Shown here: in pieces, positions 1-13,200 of the stretch
Layout of the letters: the number at the start of each line of letters is the position of its first letter
How positions within the stretch are numbered: position 1 is the first letter of the stretch
Assembly (NCBI GenBank): GCA_013433145.1
Contig: CM024169.1
Coordinates: 310,001 to 374,000 of the forward strand
Direction: 5' to 3'
Origin: Ascaris suum
Taxonomy: Eukaryota; Nematoda; Chromadorea; Rhabditida; Ascarididae
DNA length: 64,000 nt
Notes under the pieces: model-generated
The model's input: the letters and a program-made list of their open reading frames with translations, nothing else
The model's database searches: none
Told to the model about the DNA's origin: nothing
Position numbers and translations under genes: made by a program

Positions 1-2250
1 TCTGTATTTGAAAATCCCATGACGTCATTTATGCATTCTGAACCGATTTCTGCTTCGCAGATCCAAGGTTATGGATATCTACAGACCTTTTCATTTATGA
101 ACCCATTTCATTAGTCAACTTTATAATTTTTGAGCAAATGAAACAAATAAATGAATAAATTCTTTTGTTTCTGTGATTTTCCCACATTGTAGTGCACAAA
201 CAAGTCCCTCAGCCACAAAACTGATGGCTTCTTCAGTATCCCCCCCTCTCCCACTTCACCTCACCATTCCTGACTATTCATTCTTCTTTGCGGTGGGACA
301 CCGTGAGCCAAGTAGTGCAACATTTTCCAGACGGTAACCTTCTGCCAAGGCACACCATTCCAGATGTGTCCTAAAACTGCACACTGTTAAGTAATTTTAC
401 CTGTTTCTATCCGCCTTTCTGCATGTTCTTCTATTTGCTTTGTCAGGGAATTTCGTACGGTGGACTAGAGTCATTTAGATGAAGCTCCAAAGAGATCTAG
501 CTATCTATTAGCTGTTTAACCGAGCAGTCGTTCAGGAAGCTTGTCAGAGCTTCCTGAACGTCCACTCACAGGAAGCTTCATTATCCATCCACTCACAGGA
601 AAATGAGGAAACCTGTTAGAGCAACCAGCATGACATGCCTTTTTTGCATTCCCCTTCCCCTTCCGTTTCGCAGTCTCCCCTGAGGAACAAAACGTTGGGA
701 AAAATACATCCAAATTTCCACAGATCCAACGGCTGGTATACATATTTTGCGAAGGATTCGTTTTTTTGCGACTATATCGAAATGAAATGGAAATTCGACA
801 ATTAAACTGCCTTAAACTGTTTTTGGAGCATTCAAATGTTTATTAATCATTTTGAGGTTGATGGACTACCGTTAAGGTCTAAAAGAGAGACTCTGAAATG
901 TGCCATCCAATGGCGCGGACTTTTTAATGACCTTTAAGTTAAAATAAATGGACAGAAGGCATGTAAGCTCTACATCAATAAAGACACGATATCACCATAA
1001 TGTGCTCTGCGAATGCATATCTATAAAAGCGCAAAAATGGCAGTTTTTTTGGGTATATCGACCCTATTACTGCTATGAAGCGTCTATGTAATAAGAACGC
1101 TGAAGAACGATGAAAAAATTCACTATTTTCAAATTCGCACATGCTTTCTCGCATTCGCCTCTCCTCTCAACAACCTAATTAAGCGTCGGCAGTCATTTCT
1201 TTTGAATGCTAAGACAATCGACGAATAACATTCAATCGTCGAAGTTGTGCAGACATCTGCCGCATTCCCTCTGCGGGAGTTCTGTAGGGAAGTTCCCTCT
1301 TTGAATTGTTGATGGAATTTTTTTTTTTTTTGAAAAATATAAAATCTTTTTGAATGGCATCATTTGAACTTTTTCGATGATTTCCCACCCGTTAGCTACA
1401 TGGACCTGAGAAATAAAAAATTCCACTTTTCATTCCACGTCGAGTATCAATCAAGCATTCAAATGTAGATCAACGTTTGTCAAGAACTAGAAATTCAAAG
1501 TTATTAATCGTCAATTTTCTTTAGTTAGGCGAACCGAATTGCTATATCGTATTTTCTTATGATTTTCTGAGTGTTTTCATATGATTGAATGCAAACAAAA
1601 TTGCATCAAAATTCGACTGAGTCCCATACAATTGCATATGCAAATGTCAACTTCATTTATTTTAATATCTATCTGCTCACTTGTATATTTAATTAGTGTT
1701 TATTCGGTAGATTGAATACTCAGTTATCAACAAAACGAATCTTCACAACTAATGAGCACTTAAGTGTGATTGATGGCAAATTATTATTTACACCTCACAA
1801 TAAACTCACCTTCAGCTATCGAATTCTAACTTTGCCAATCTCTTCGAAAAATTGCTGAAACAACAGCTATGCGCTTTTACAATTCCACTGAAGAAATCAA
1901 TCAATTTTATAATGTGACAAGGAGAATGAAAACTGTTGCAAAGTTTTCATGAAGCATTTCCTGTTCTGCATTTCACAACCTTAAAGCTTTTAAGCAACTC
2001 ATTCGCACCGATTTCCACCCAAAGAGATTGCGAGTGAATATCCTTAGCCTTGCAGACTGTGCAATAAAACGCTCTTACCTATGCAAATTTTAACAATTCA
2101 TAACTTTTTTCGAGATCAATGGATCGACTCGGAATTTGGTAGAAGGGCTGATTCATGCGACGCAGATAACATCCCTAAACAATTCGCTGTTCTGTGTCAG
2201 ATATTGACGGTCAAATGTGCTCAAAATTTTGGAGGCCAGCTTTATTTTGC
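1..2250. other. Left-edge AT-rich region, no gene seen
   Basis: I found no exon chain here that I can support on either strand. The longest open frames are under 80 codons and look like chance frames. The notable structures are a perfect hairpin with adjacent direct repeats near 529-600 and a T-run near 1318-1331. This may be intergenic sequence or intron of a gene lying further left. Confidence 0.5.
529..560. repeat. Perfect 13-bp inverted repeat (hairpin)
   Basis: Arms at 529-541 and 548-560 are exact reverse complements of 13 bases, separated by a 6-base loop. Immediately downstream, the 12-base string CCACTCACAGGA occurs twice (about 562-573 and 590-601), with a second AGGAAGCTT between the copies. 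The structure could be a small mobile-element relic or a structured RNA element. No gene is attached to it. Confidence 0.8.
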
Positions 2251-2256
2251 AAGTAA

Positions 2257-3144
2257 TTACGTATGATCCTGGGATGAATTTTTTTCAACCGATGACTTCC
2301 ATAATATTTCGACTCCGCGTATGGCTTGGAAGCCGGTTGGACTGATGAAATGAGATATAAAATTGCGAGTCATGCTAACTTCCCTGGCGTGCTTCTTGCC
2401 CTGCTTCCATTCTTTCCAGAAATTTCCAGTAAAAGGATCTCTCTCAGGTAGAATCCTATATACGGCACTGTTATACACTTATCACATTCACGGACATGAA
2501 TATGCGCACATAGGCAAGATATTAAATGTGTTTTATATGAATAGTGTACAAAAATGAAGCGAATGAAGGTTTTTGCTTTATATGAAGGTTTCTGTTTTAT
2601 ATGAAAAAATGAATGAAGACGTTATAGCCGAGGAAACGACGGTGGGGAAACACAGAAATGAGGACGCTGCCCCTTTTCGGCTCGAGCTACAAGAACGTTA
2701 ATGGACCTTGCGCGGTTGCACAAGTGCACAGATTCGAAATGGATCAGTCGAAAGTGATTCATAATCTTCGTTCCCTGTTTCCAAACTATGTTGATTTCCT
2801 ATAGCAGCACATGAATTCCTTCCGCCCTTATCTTATTTGTTATTTTAATGGATGAAGGCTGGCTCCCGCCTTGATTTGCTACGTTCTCACTTGGAGATTT
2901 TTCACTCCCCACCGGTACCAGTGGACAAAATATGCACAGTGTCGTTCTCGAAAAGCACATTGTCCACTCCTGTAAGCATTAGGCCATCTACACGTGAAGC
3001 TTCGTTTCTGTTCTCAGCAGGTGTGTCAGGATCGCGTTCCGTCACGACCTCGTCCAAGACGACTAGCGAAAACCCCAACGAGCAAAGTGCCACCGCCCAT
3101 TGCAACACTTGTAAACCATGATCTGTCTGCAGATTTCACATTCA
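2257..3144 (-). other. Two unidentified minus-strand exon candidates
   Basis: One candidate exon runs from about 3133 down to 2890. It follows a CTGCAG acceptor, codes for a hydrophobic stretch (LQWAVALCSLGFSLVVL), then an acidic segment, and ends near a GTGAAA or GTACCG donor. A second lies at about 2463-2280, follows a TATATAG acceptor, and reads LPERDPFTGNFWKEWKQGKK and onward. The two can be joined in phase if the GTGAAA donor is used. The LGFS piece recalls the segment after the zinc motif of M8 peptidases, but no HExxH is present, so I do not assign it. The plus-strand frame opposite the first candidate is Ser/Thr-rich, as expected for a shadow. Confidence 0.3.
2563..2602. repeat. Short tandem repeat, about 20-bp unit x2
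   Basis: The unit ATGAAGGTTTTTGCTTTAT is followed by a near copy with T>C changes. The TTTATATGAA string also occurs again just upstream, near 2532. Low-complexity AT-rich duplication. Confidence 0.6.
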
Positions 3145-4084
3145 TATTTGCAAAGTAAAGTTTCTCCATTTGCTTTACCTTAATACTGTTTTGAAACAGA
3201 AAGAAAAACTCAACTAGGAGAAATTATCAGGTAATTGAAGTGCTTCGACAACAACAGTTAATGATAACAGGAAATATTAATGCCGGATTCTGGATACGAT
3301 TTGGATTCGACGAAGTTAGTTAGACGGAAACACAAATGGTTCGGTGAAGGAATATGAGACTTCACTTTATAAGAGATACTACAAAAGCGATGATACGATC
3401 GAATACCCCGTTCAACACGAAACAAAACGTTCAAACAAGTGATTTCAGCAACTGCTTAGCAAATTGGCTCTTTCCCACCGAAGATTAAGATCATATGTAT
3501 TGTTACAAGCTATAAATCAAGGTTTTACAACCACGGAGGGCTAATGAAGAAAGACAGTGATAAGCACGAACGAAGAATAGTGATGAGTATCTTTCGATGA
3601 GTATTGCTCTTGAAGCTGATTGAGGAAACTTTTTAAGCATCTGATTGTTTCATCGAGAAATTTCTTTTTCATTAAAAAATATAGCAAATTCTTCATTGGC
3701 TGAAAAAATTCAACAGTTGCTTTTCTACTAACGAAATTTTTCGCTACTTTGAAACGAAATTAGAGATTTCTTGCAGCAAAACGATATTTTAATGATAGTA
3801 TAGAAGATGCTCTCTCCTTATCGGGATATTTGCTTAGGCATGAGTGCTTGCCGTGACCTACTGTTTCAACGCATCTGCATAATTCAGCCATCTATCTCTT
3901 TCCAACAGAACAGTTGAGTGCTCCGTTGGTAAGATTACGTGATAAAAATCACTGATGAGGCAACCGAACATCCAGTTGACGAAAACGGCAGCAAAATACA
4001 TGCACAAGTCACGATATACTTTAAACTAAAAAACCTTTTGAGCGAAGAGAAAAGAGATTTAAATTAAATTATAGAGCGACTTAC

Positions 4085-4301
4085 GAGGACGATTATGATG
4101 TGGTCAATAGGAAGCAACTGCCTTAATTTGTCGATATCCGCCCGTGAACGGGCAAGCGATAGCATCAGTTGAATGTAGTTCGTTTGTGCCGACAAAAATG
4201 ACAATGTCGTCAGACATTCCACCACCAACTGCAACAGTTTCGACTTGGATAACAATGCGAATCAAATCATGTTCTGGCAAACTTGTTTTCCTTTCTTCAA
4301 A
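4085..4301 (-). pseudogene. Leishmanolysin-like (M8) exon with internal TGA
   Basis: On the minus strand one frame is open from about 4301. It reads SLPEHDLIRI, then GGGMSDDIVIFVGTNELHS, TDAIACPF and AVASY, a stop, and PHHNRP, and reaches a perfect GTAAGT donor after base 4085. The order PEH, G-G-x-x-x-D-x-V-I-F-V, Cys, A-x-Y, then N-R-P follows the region before the zinc motif in leishmanolysin-type metallopeptidases. In that family a cysteine follows the A-x-A/Y; here the codon is TGA (4106-4104). I infer a disabled gene or an assembly base error. No flanking M8 exon with HExxH was found. Another frame (LLQLVVECLTTLSF and onward) is also open to the same donor and cannot be excluded. Confidence 0.4.
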
Positions 4302-4393
4302 TCAACAATACATTTTGAAGATTCATCAACATCTAGGATGGTACTTAACAGCTATTCAAAACGACAGATACATCCTGAATTATCTTGTTGCAG

Positions 4394-6069
4394 GCCAAAA
4401 TTTTATTCAACCCCCTTGCATTCTTGCATCACACCAAACGGATTTGCTTATTCAGGGAACAACCTTAAACACTCAAGTGCTTCCGGCGAATGCTGCTATG
4501 CCGACTGTGCCATGATGCCCTTACCCATCAGCGTCGTATTAGGGGCACCTTCACAGAGGACAAGAAAGGGTACGTGAGTTTTACCGCTTTAGTATATCAG
4601 GTTAATATGCTGTTAGAAAATCAGCTCTCTAAAACTTCACCTGTATCTACATCTCCTACCCCATGAAAAGTCGAGAAACACAAACGCCTTCATGGCAATC
4701 CCTACCTAGTCCACCGCGAAGCTTCTTCGCTTTGTTGTTGGAAAAATGCTCCCAGTTAAACCGTCTATATTTATTGGCCCAACAGACTGCAAAAAAGCAT
4801 TTGAGCAAACACTGGCATCTGCTTGAGGCAACTCAAGAGATCATTTTTGCCTAGTTAATTAGCAATTCAACTCTGTTTATAAAGTAAGGTAGCTGCCCAC
4901 CTGCAAAACCAGAACGATTAGGCAGCTCTGATAGCGTTCATACATGCAGACCCACTTCTGAAGGACGCATGTCGAAAGCACACTTATCCAATCGAGAACA
5001 CCGAAGTTCACTGCTGGATCACTCATTCTCCAGCCGAATTTCATCTGAATTTCGCTTAAGGTTTTGCTCACGTTTTTGTTGAAGCCACAGGTTATCTCAC
5101 AAGCTGTCTTTTGCCTTTAGAAAATTTGAAAACTCGTTAAACTTCCTTCAGTACTATAGACCAGCTCAACTGACTTGATCAACTATTCGCTCCGCATGGA
5201 GCTTGATACCACCGTTATTGATCTGCGGCCTATCTGCACTCGTTGCACCTCACCACCCCTCCTAGAACAACAGAAACCTGATGCAATCTCTGTCATAGTA
5301 AGTGTACTTACTCCAAAACAAACAGGCTTTCAACATCTGGAGCCTTACTTTGACTTTTTCCACAAATATTCCTGCTTATCGAAGAAATTGCAACACACAT
5401 CAAAAAAATGGTTTAAAAATTTTTAAACGAAACAGAAAAAAGGCAAAATATCGTTTCTTTAAGGCAAACTTCTAATACATCATATACATAGAATTTTTTC
5501 ATTCGACTCAGTAACAGATTCGGCTAATTATTTCAAAGACACTATATAGGTAAGCCAAAATTTTTGACCGGATGAAATTTATGTCATGCGACGCTTGCAG
5601 AAAGGTTAGTCACTAACCTTTTCAACAGCATTCAGCTAAGTTTTTGCTGTTATAAATCTATTTTTGTTATGCCGCCATTTTCAGCCTTCTGTGTATCTAC
5701 ATCAAGTCTGTGTATTTCAACTTTACGTCATCAACGCGACATATTTTGCATTACTTTCTATTTCTATTTCGAAATTTTCTATTTCTTCAAGCCTGCGTAT
5801 CTCAGGAAAATGTTGATGCTTTATGTAAAGTTATAGACAAGTACCATAAAGCTCATTTGCATACTTCATGGATTCCTGCTGAACAAAAAACAAAAAGTGA
5901 TTGTGATCAACGTAGCAACTTTGTAGCGAATATTGCAATTGCAAACGTTCCACATAAGCCGCGGCTTATATGGATATTCGAAAAACTATTAGCTAACAAC
6001 GAGAATGAGCGAGAACTCGAATGCAACGGTAAGGATATTGATGTTGGCCAAATAATTGAGCATCTTTAA
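4394..6069 (+). CDS. Candidate exons of an unidentified Cys-containing protein
   Basis: Three plus-strand pieces look coding. The first (4394-4569) follows a TTGTTGCAG acceptor and contains SASGECCYADCAMM, with clustered cysteines. The second (5160-5297) contains PICTRCTSP and ends in a perfect GTAAGT donor. The third (5792-6069) follows a TTTCTTCAAG acceptor, reads CVSQENVDALCKVIDKYH, and ends with a TAA stop after VGQIIEHL. The first and third pieces join in phase (1 base plus 2 bases); the second does not fit between them without a further exon. No start exon was found and I do not recognise the family. The M8-like exon lies close by on the other strand, so the two may be overlapping relics. 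Confidence 0.3.
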
Positions 6070-7210
6070 TGGCCCATTGATACACGACGGCTGCGATAGT
6101 AGTCGATGATGTAGTAACACAGTGCGCATATCGAATCGTAGACTCTTTATTGCAAGAACCGCCGAAAACAACGCCAAAAATATGTCCGCACCTGTACTAT
6201 TATTTCCTTTTAATCTATAATAGAAACGATTTTGGCACTAAAAAATGATATGTAATATGTAATAGGTGGGAATTGTAGAGGATTCCGCCGGATATCGAAT
6301 TGCCACAATTCACTCTAACAAATTATTTGACATCATAGTGCGTAAAAACAGAAAAAAAAAAGTGAAACGCCTGGAAACGCTATTAAAGATTGTTAGAGGT
6401 TGAGGGCACATTGATGGACAAATGTTCTGGGGCGAAGCAAGCGCGCGGTTGCGAAATGCAATGAACGAAATATTGATCAGAACTGATCACTCAACACTTC
6501 ATTTTATAGAACCAACTTGTAATTCCTGATCTAGATACGCTGGGGTACACTAAACATAGCTAAAGATTCGATACTGTTCAGCATCCAAACTTCTACAAAG
6601 ACTCGAGAAATTAATTCAATATGTAAAACGATGACTGATAGTACAGGGTGATACACGGGGCTAGCAAAGAAATGCGATCTCTTACAAAATGAACGGACGA
6701 AACGGGATCAAACGTATAAAATACGTCATGCTTGTCTTATGTTTATACAGATATGTGCAATCGTGTTCCTCGAAAATGTGGCACTGTATTCTTCTAAATA
6801 ACACTAAATAGTTTTGGCTCATTTGTGCATCGAAAAATGATTAACACGGCAATTACCATGCAGAAGAGCGTTCGATCGGCTGCTGAACATTTTTTCTGAT
6901 AGTGAACCAAGCAGCAGCTCTTGCCCGAACATATAGATTGTATGCAATGCACTATTGCATAGAACAATGGCAAATACGCTGCATACCTTCTGCAAAGGAA
7001 CGTTTTAAATGATCTAATTCTAAGTGGAAAATTGCTTTTTGTTAAAGATATATCAAAGAAGTGCCTCAGTTGACTTCAACTAATCCCGCAATGCGTATAT
7101 AAAATTTGTAGTCTCCGACTAATCTTGTATCATCTATTAGATACATAGTTAGGTTCATGTTATGAGTTCCCATATAAGGAACTATGTGATTGTCAATATA
7201 TTTCAGCAAT
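6070..7210. other. Intergenic, no gene seen
   Basis: This stretch lies between the plus-strand terminal exon candidate and the 3' end of the membrane-protein gene. It is AT-rich and has no open frame with splice support. It would hold the 3' untranslated regions of both converging genes. Confidence 0.5.
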
Positions 7211-10200
7211 TTAAATCATTACAAGGGCGATGGCGATGCGACGTTTTCTGTAAAGATGAAATGAAAGTGCGATGAAGAATGCATAGAAGAGCGAGATGCC
7301 AGTACTAGCGGTCAATGTGCGTCGTGCCGAGCGCATACAGAAGTAGCCGACGTCGACAAAAATATACGCGACCGATAGCGTCGCCGCTGCATAAAAGAAA
7401 CGAGCAGATGCGCACTCATCTGAAAGTTCTACTATGAACGACAACAAAAGAAATAAGAGAGAACGATGTATCAGTCAGTTTTCGATGTAGCCGAAGAGGC
7501 GAAAAAGACTAGATATGTATGGTACTTTAACACGTCAAATAAGTATTCCACTTTAGAAAATAAAAGGAGTTGCACATTCAACACAATACTAGCACGTATA
7601 TAGCACATCACGCATATCACATGAATGTCAGTGACCCAAGTGGCATGAAACCTTGTGGTATGCGATTATAATTCACTGTAAGATACACCACAAAAAGATG
7701 CTCAAATTCTTGCTGTGCTATATACTGCTGCGACATGAGCAAAAACAAAAAGACTAAGAGATCACGCAGAGCTTTTATTTAAAAATTCCATCAGCGCCGA
7801 TGATCACGCGCTAACGAACGGTTCAAAAATTATGCCTTGCGGCTGAACCTTTCTGAATCGATGGCATAGTGACCGAACCCATCTCAGCGAGCTTTGCTTA
7901 ACGGTAATGATACTGGTTCTCACTTACCAACAATGCTTTAATTTCGCTTTAATTTTTGGTTCTCATTTATTTCTGCTTTAATTTAGTTCTCACAATGATA
8001 CACAATGATAATTTCTTGGTTCTCACTTACTAGCAACGGCGCATAACGAATAGCTATTCACTGAAATATGGAACTCCGCGGTGATAACTTTATAGTATTT
8101 TCGTTATAACTGACGCTTTCTAACCTTTAAGCCTCAATCGCTTAGCATAAAATAGAACGCCTACCAGAAGTGAAGGGGAGCTCTGTCGACATGGAACTCT
8201 AGTATAATGGTGGCGAAAATTCCGTTTCTGACGGAGAAAGTTCAAAGTGCAAGTTCCTCGCATCTTTTGTTTCTATCGCCCACCTCATATTCATGATGTT
8301 TTGACATGAGTGAAACTTATAATCGTTTCAATGAAATCGCCTTATTAGAACATCACTGCTTCATAATTTACAGCCTGCACAATCTATACATCACAAACAC
8401 TACATTAAGCATTTTGTGTTTAAAACAATTTACTTGCAGTGAAGAGGTAAATGACTGCAACTCTACTATTATTTAGCTGCTCACAACCTGAATATGCGTA
8501 ATAATAAACTGAACGAATGAAAAAAAGAACAATTAGACAAATGTGACCTGCTCTAGAGGCCTGTGATACTTCTGAGATCGAGATGAGTCTCTCAGGATCG
8601 GGCTTGAACACGATGTGCCTGTTCATTTCCTCATCGAAAGCGATTCGGCAAAGTGCGGCAATCACGAGTGCACAAAGCACCAATCGAAAGCCATGCACAA
8701 GCAGAGTTATCGATATCATCACCTCAAATCATCATCCATCGTATATTCAAAATTTCAACACTATTTGCAATCGTTTTGCCTGCATTATTTTTGTTCAAAA
8801 GTGCTGACTCACAAAACACTATAAATATACCATCTTTTAAATATTAATCCATAGACATCATAACAGACATCCTTTGCACATTCCCTGCTTTGAAGCATTC
8901 ATGAGTTCCTTAGATCTACTCTTTTTTCTATATTCTTACCACCAGTTGTAACGTACTCCTTCTGAAGATATATTTAAAGAAAGTGGTGAAAGTGATACTT
9001 TCCTTTGTTCAACTTTTATTGCATTAAAAAGATATTCACTAATTTGATTCAACATTCTTTACTGCCAACAAACGCTCGACAATACCCATTCGAGGCTCAA
9101 ATAAAACGTCCGACCAAACCCACTTAAAGTAAAGCGCTTCACTGACGACTAAACATATACCGGGTTTTGTAAAGTTCATAGAAGAGATTTCCATTCATAA
9201 GAACCGTTTTGGTAAAGAAAGAATAAAGATCTTCGTTGAAATATTCAAAAACGAAGAAGCGTTCTAGAGTGGCTGGTGCGATACATGCCTTGCATTATGT
9301 TCAGCTGACCAACGAGTTTCCAATATGTCCAAATGAAAATTCGACCGCTTTAAAGCGCAAACGAATTCTTACCAACTCTATATGTCCACAAGTTCTCTCG
9401 AAATTGATGAGCACTACTTCTCTGGAAGAATCTAATTAGTAAACAAATACTCATACATATGTGGGGCACAGAAATGACGTCAACATAATGCACATCCTAT
9501 AAAGGTAAAGGTAAAGGTGTGTAAAAACGCTTACCTGATCGAAAAAAAGATCGTCACCAACATGAGCTGCAAGTGATTTGATATATATGCAAACATAGTA
9601 GGCATTCCATGCATGAGCCAATTCTTGTGCTAATTGACATATATTCATTATTGCGATTGTAGTAGTTATGAGGGGATTGCATCGTGTTTGCAAAATGCCC
9701 TGTAGTAGGGCCAATATGAGTGCCAACAATGCACAACACAGTTGTTGCATTGTATATGATTGTACATATCTGCAAATTGCAAAAAGAAACTAATAAAACG
9801 TTCTAAATGAATGCACTTGTAAATGCAACTAATATAATTAACTATCGACAAATTGACAATAATAACTAAAACTAATAATAACTAATATAATAGAGTTTCT
9901 AAGTTGGAAAATTACTCATTCTATAAGCACGATGCCACTTTATTTACTTAAACCAACAAAGCAATTATTAAGAATAAAATCTTCTCATATCACTTCCACT
10001 TTCGCTTAGGTGAAGTGATTGCATGAAGGTCGAACATCTTATCGAACTCGAGTGACCATGAAACGAGATATATGAATGAATCACTGCAAGGCTAAACACC
10101 AAAACTGTTTATTGAATTTGCGAGTTGCTATTCTTTCAGCTTTCAAATAGAACGATAAAGCTTTTAGACTTTAAGTGGTGAATAATACTTGCTAAGTAAT

Positions 10201-13200
10201 CTATATCATGTAACACAGATGATTTCTCATTCTTGTAGAGATGGCCTAATCGCTACTCTAAACTGAACAGCGCTATTCGCCATCTTCTCCTTACAATCAA
10301 CAGTAATATACAAGACCTTTTATTCATTAAGAAAATTTTGGACAAAATCATAAAATATAAAGCCATCATCTGAAAATGAAAGTGATCAGCACAATTCAGA
10401 GCCATTTTAATTGGGGCTCCGATATTGCTCCGGTCATCAGTTAAACCACTAGGGTTTAATTTGAAAAAAAACCACAAAGGTAGAATAATGAATGAGAAGT
10501 GCTGAAAGAATTCAAAAGTGCCAAATTTTTAAACGAAAAGGAGGTTACGTTGTTTTGAAGGAAATCGTCTCCGAGCATACATAAATACTGAAGAGGGCGA
10601 GAGCGCCGTGCAATGCCGAACAACACTGCAAACATGACGTCTTAGGATATGAATGCATTTCAATGCTTGCCGATCACAATATGTCATCTTTCATAGTATG
10701 TGCTAACAGGACATGAAATGCCTCCATTTCTTCTTGAATTGAATATGAACTATAATGCTGACAGAGGAGGCTTATTCTCTGGCGTGTTTGATGCATTTCA
10801 GCTTCTTTAGCTTCAGCGAAAGCCGAAGTCAGCTTATCGAGCAGACAGACATTTCCATGCATATGCACAAACATGTTTATCTCCCTAATGCGTCTTGCAA
10901 ACGCATATCACCAAAGGCTTGTAAACAGGCAGGAACTTTCGGTCAGTTGCAGAGTTCGCATATGATGCAGGCGAATAGTCCTTTATGGTTTTTTTTTATT
11001 TGAATACTGATCATGAAACATTCGAGCAGCACGAACAAACACCTACATGGGTACCACTAGCCTTCTGCGAGAATATTTAAGTCTAAGTTTGTTGCCTTTG
11101 CCATCCTCTTTTATAATTCACTTTTTGCACCGAAACTCGTGATAATTATTCATACAAAGCAAAAATCATTGCAAATTTCCGTGTTGGGGAAGTAATTCTT
11201 CCCAAAATATTCATATTTTTTAAAAGATCTCTGTGTCAGTGCGTCCTTCCTTCAAAAGTTTGCAACCTTACGTCAAAGGCACGTAATAAGGACGCGTCCT
11301 TATGTCCTCACTAGTCCAATGTAGAAGGAAAGAATATGGAATGAAGAAAAGCAATGCACAACCTGAATGAGACGTCTGTGAGCGATTGGTGCGCATTGTT
11401 GTGATCGCCATGCGAGAATGACCAATCTCCTGAGGTGTAGAATCGACAGTATAAATCCGAGTAATGAAAGAAAGATGAGTGTAAGGCTGATGCGTAAATA
11501 TTGCACAATTTCCGCATGTCGACTCTCAATCGAATAAGCCGAAATATTCAATGAGTCGATAACATAGACGAAGAAACTAATCGCACAATAAATGATCGTA
11601 TATTGTGTGCATACGAATAGAGCAGAAAATAGGATCACCGACGGAGAATAAAGAAAGAGATAGGTGAAGAAAACATTGACCGCTAGCGATGATAGCAACC
11701 AACGACTCTCGTATAGTTGACCAATTTGTAGCTTAAATACGATAAATTAGCGCAAATCGAGCCGATATCTACTAACTTCTTTAGTTGCTTTTTCGATATA
11801 TTGCGTCATATCCCTAGCTCTACTTTTTTATATGCGGTGAAATTTGCTATCGAACAGTGCTGCTGTTCGATGATTGCCCATCGCTAAGGACTGCAAGGAA
11901 TGTTCATCGAGGCATAAGTGAAAGCAACAGCTGTCAGTTGGTATCTCAGAGGCGCATCGAAACAGCAGCTCACTTACTTAAATTTGGTCAATCAGATACT
12001 ATTGACCAAATTTGGTCAATACTCGCTTTCTCAAATTGTTAGATCAACTTCAACGATGTCTCATAAACGTGACGAAACTTGCGAAATAAAATAATTTAAT
12101 CGATAAGTTTACCAAAAAAAAAAAGGAAATCGAATGCGGAATTAAAGTTATGCAACTTTTTAATATTGACAGTAATTAAAGAACTCGAAGAAAATTCCAG
12201 ACAATGATTGCTTTGTAATGGCGAGATGAGCGGAAGTGGAAAACGATTTTTGAAGCAATAACTTTAAAATGCTAAAAAATGATTATTTACTCATTTAACA
12301 AATATTTTTGAACATAAAAATATTCTTTGATTTATGTGATACTATTGAACGGCTATTAAAGATGAAGAAACATCGAATGAAATATCGATCAGGTAAGTCA
12401 ATCTTATCTCAATGGTAATTTTTTTGTTGACACATAATTGCAGCATTAAGTCACAATGACCTCATACGAATAATGACTTTCATCGCAGCAATGACTTTCA
12501 ACTTCCTCAACTTTCAAACAGAAAATCATCGCAACATTTGCGACAAGATCATAGAAAACAATTTAGAAGAAAACTCTAACATAAACATATATCTATAAAA
12601 TGCCCATCGCGATCGATATGCTAATGATCTAAGCACTTGCGAATTATCGATTGATCTGGAATGCCTCTGCACTTTTAATTATAACGGGATTTGATGTAGC
12701 AGATCAGTCCGAAAAAGAAGTATTGCATGCTAATCTCAGGAAGAAACTTATGGAAGTGAAGGAAGACCCCAGTGTTCATATAGTACAGCGTGGAGCAATC
12801 TCTATCCGAAGGCGATTTGAAAACTACTCTTAGCTGTTAGCCTAAGAAAGAAAGCCCCTTTTTTGGACCGAGTTATTGTACCCTCTACGGCGCTGCATGG
12901 CACAGAGATCAGCCACTCTGGCACATCTGAAAACCGTAGTTCTGCACCAAACAAAAGTTATGGTTACTATTTTGTGATTTCGTATGGGATAACCCAAATT
13001 GCTAAAGCCACGTCCGACGGCTACAGCAGAGGAGTTCAGCAACACGTTGGAAGAACTCTACCGGAAAATGGAAAAGCTATGATCAGTGCTCGTCAATAAA
13101 ACATATCCTATCCTTCCAGCTAAAGTCACAGGAAAGTTCTCCTTAAAATCGCTATAAATCAGTGCAGAAATTCTTCTTCATCCACCACATTCTCATATCT

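Noticed and set aside
12651..13099. Two adjacent plus-strand ORFs inside the membrane-protein intron
   Set aside because: They are short, open on both strands in part, and show no splice sites or family similarity.
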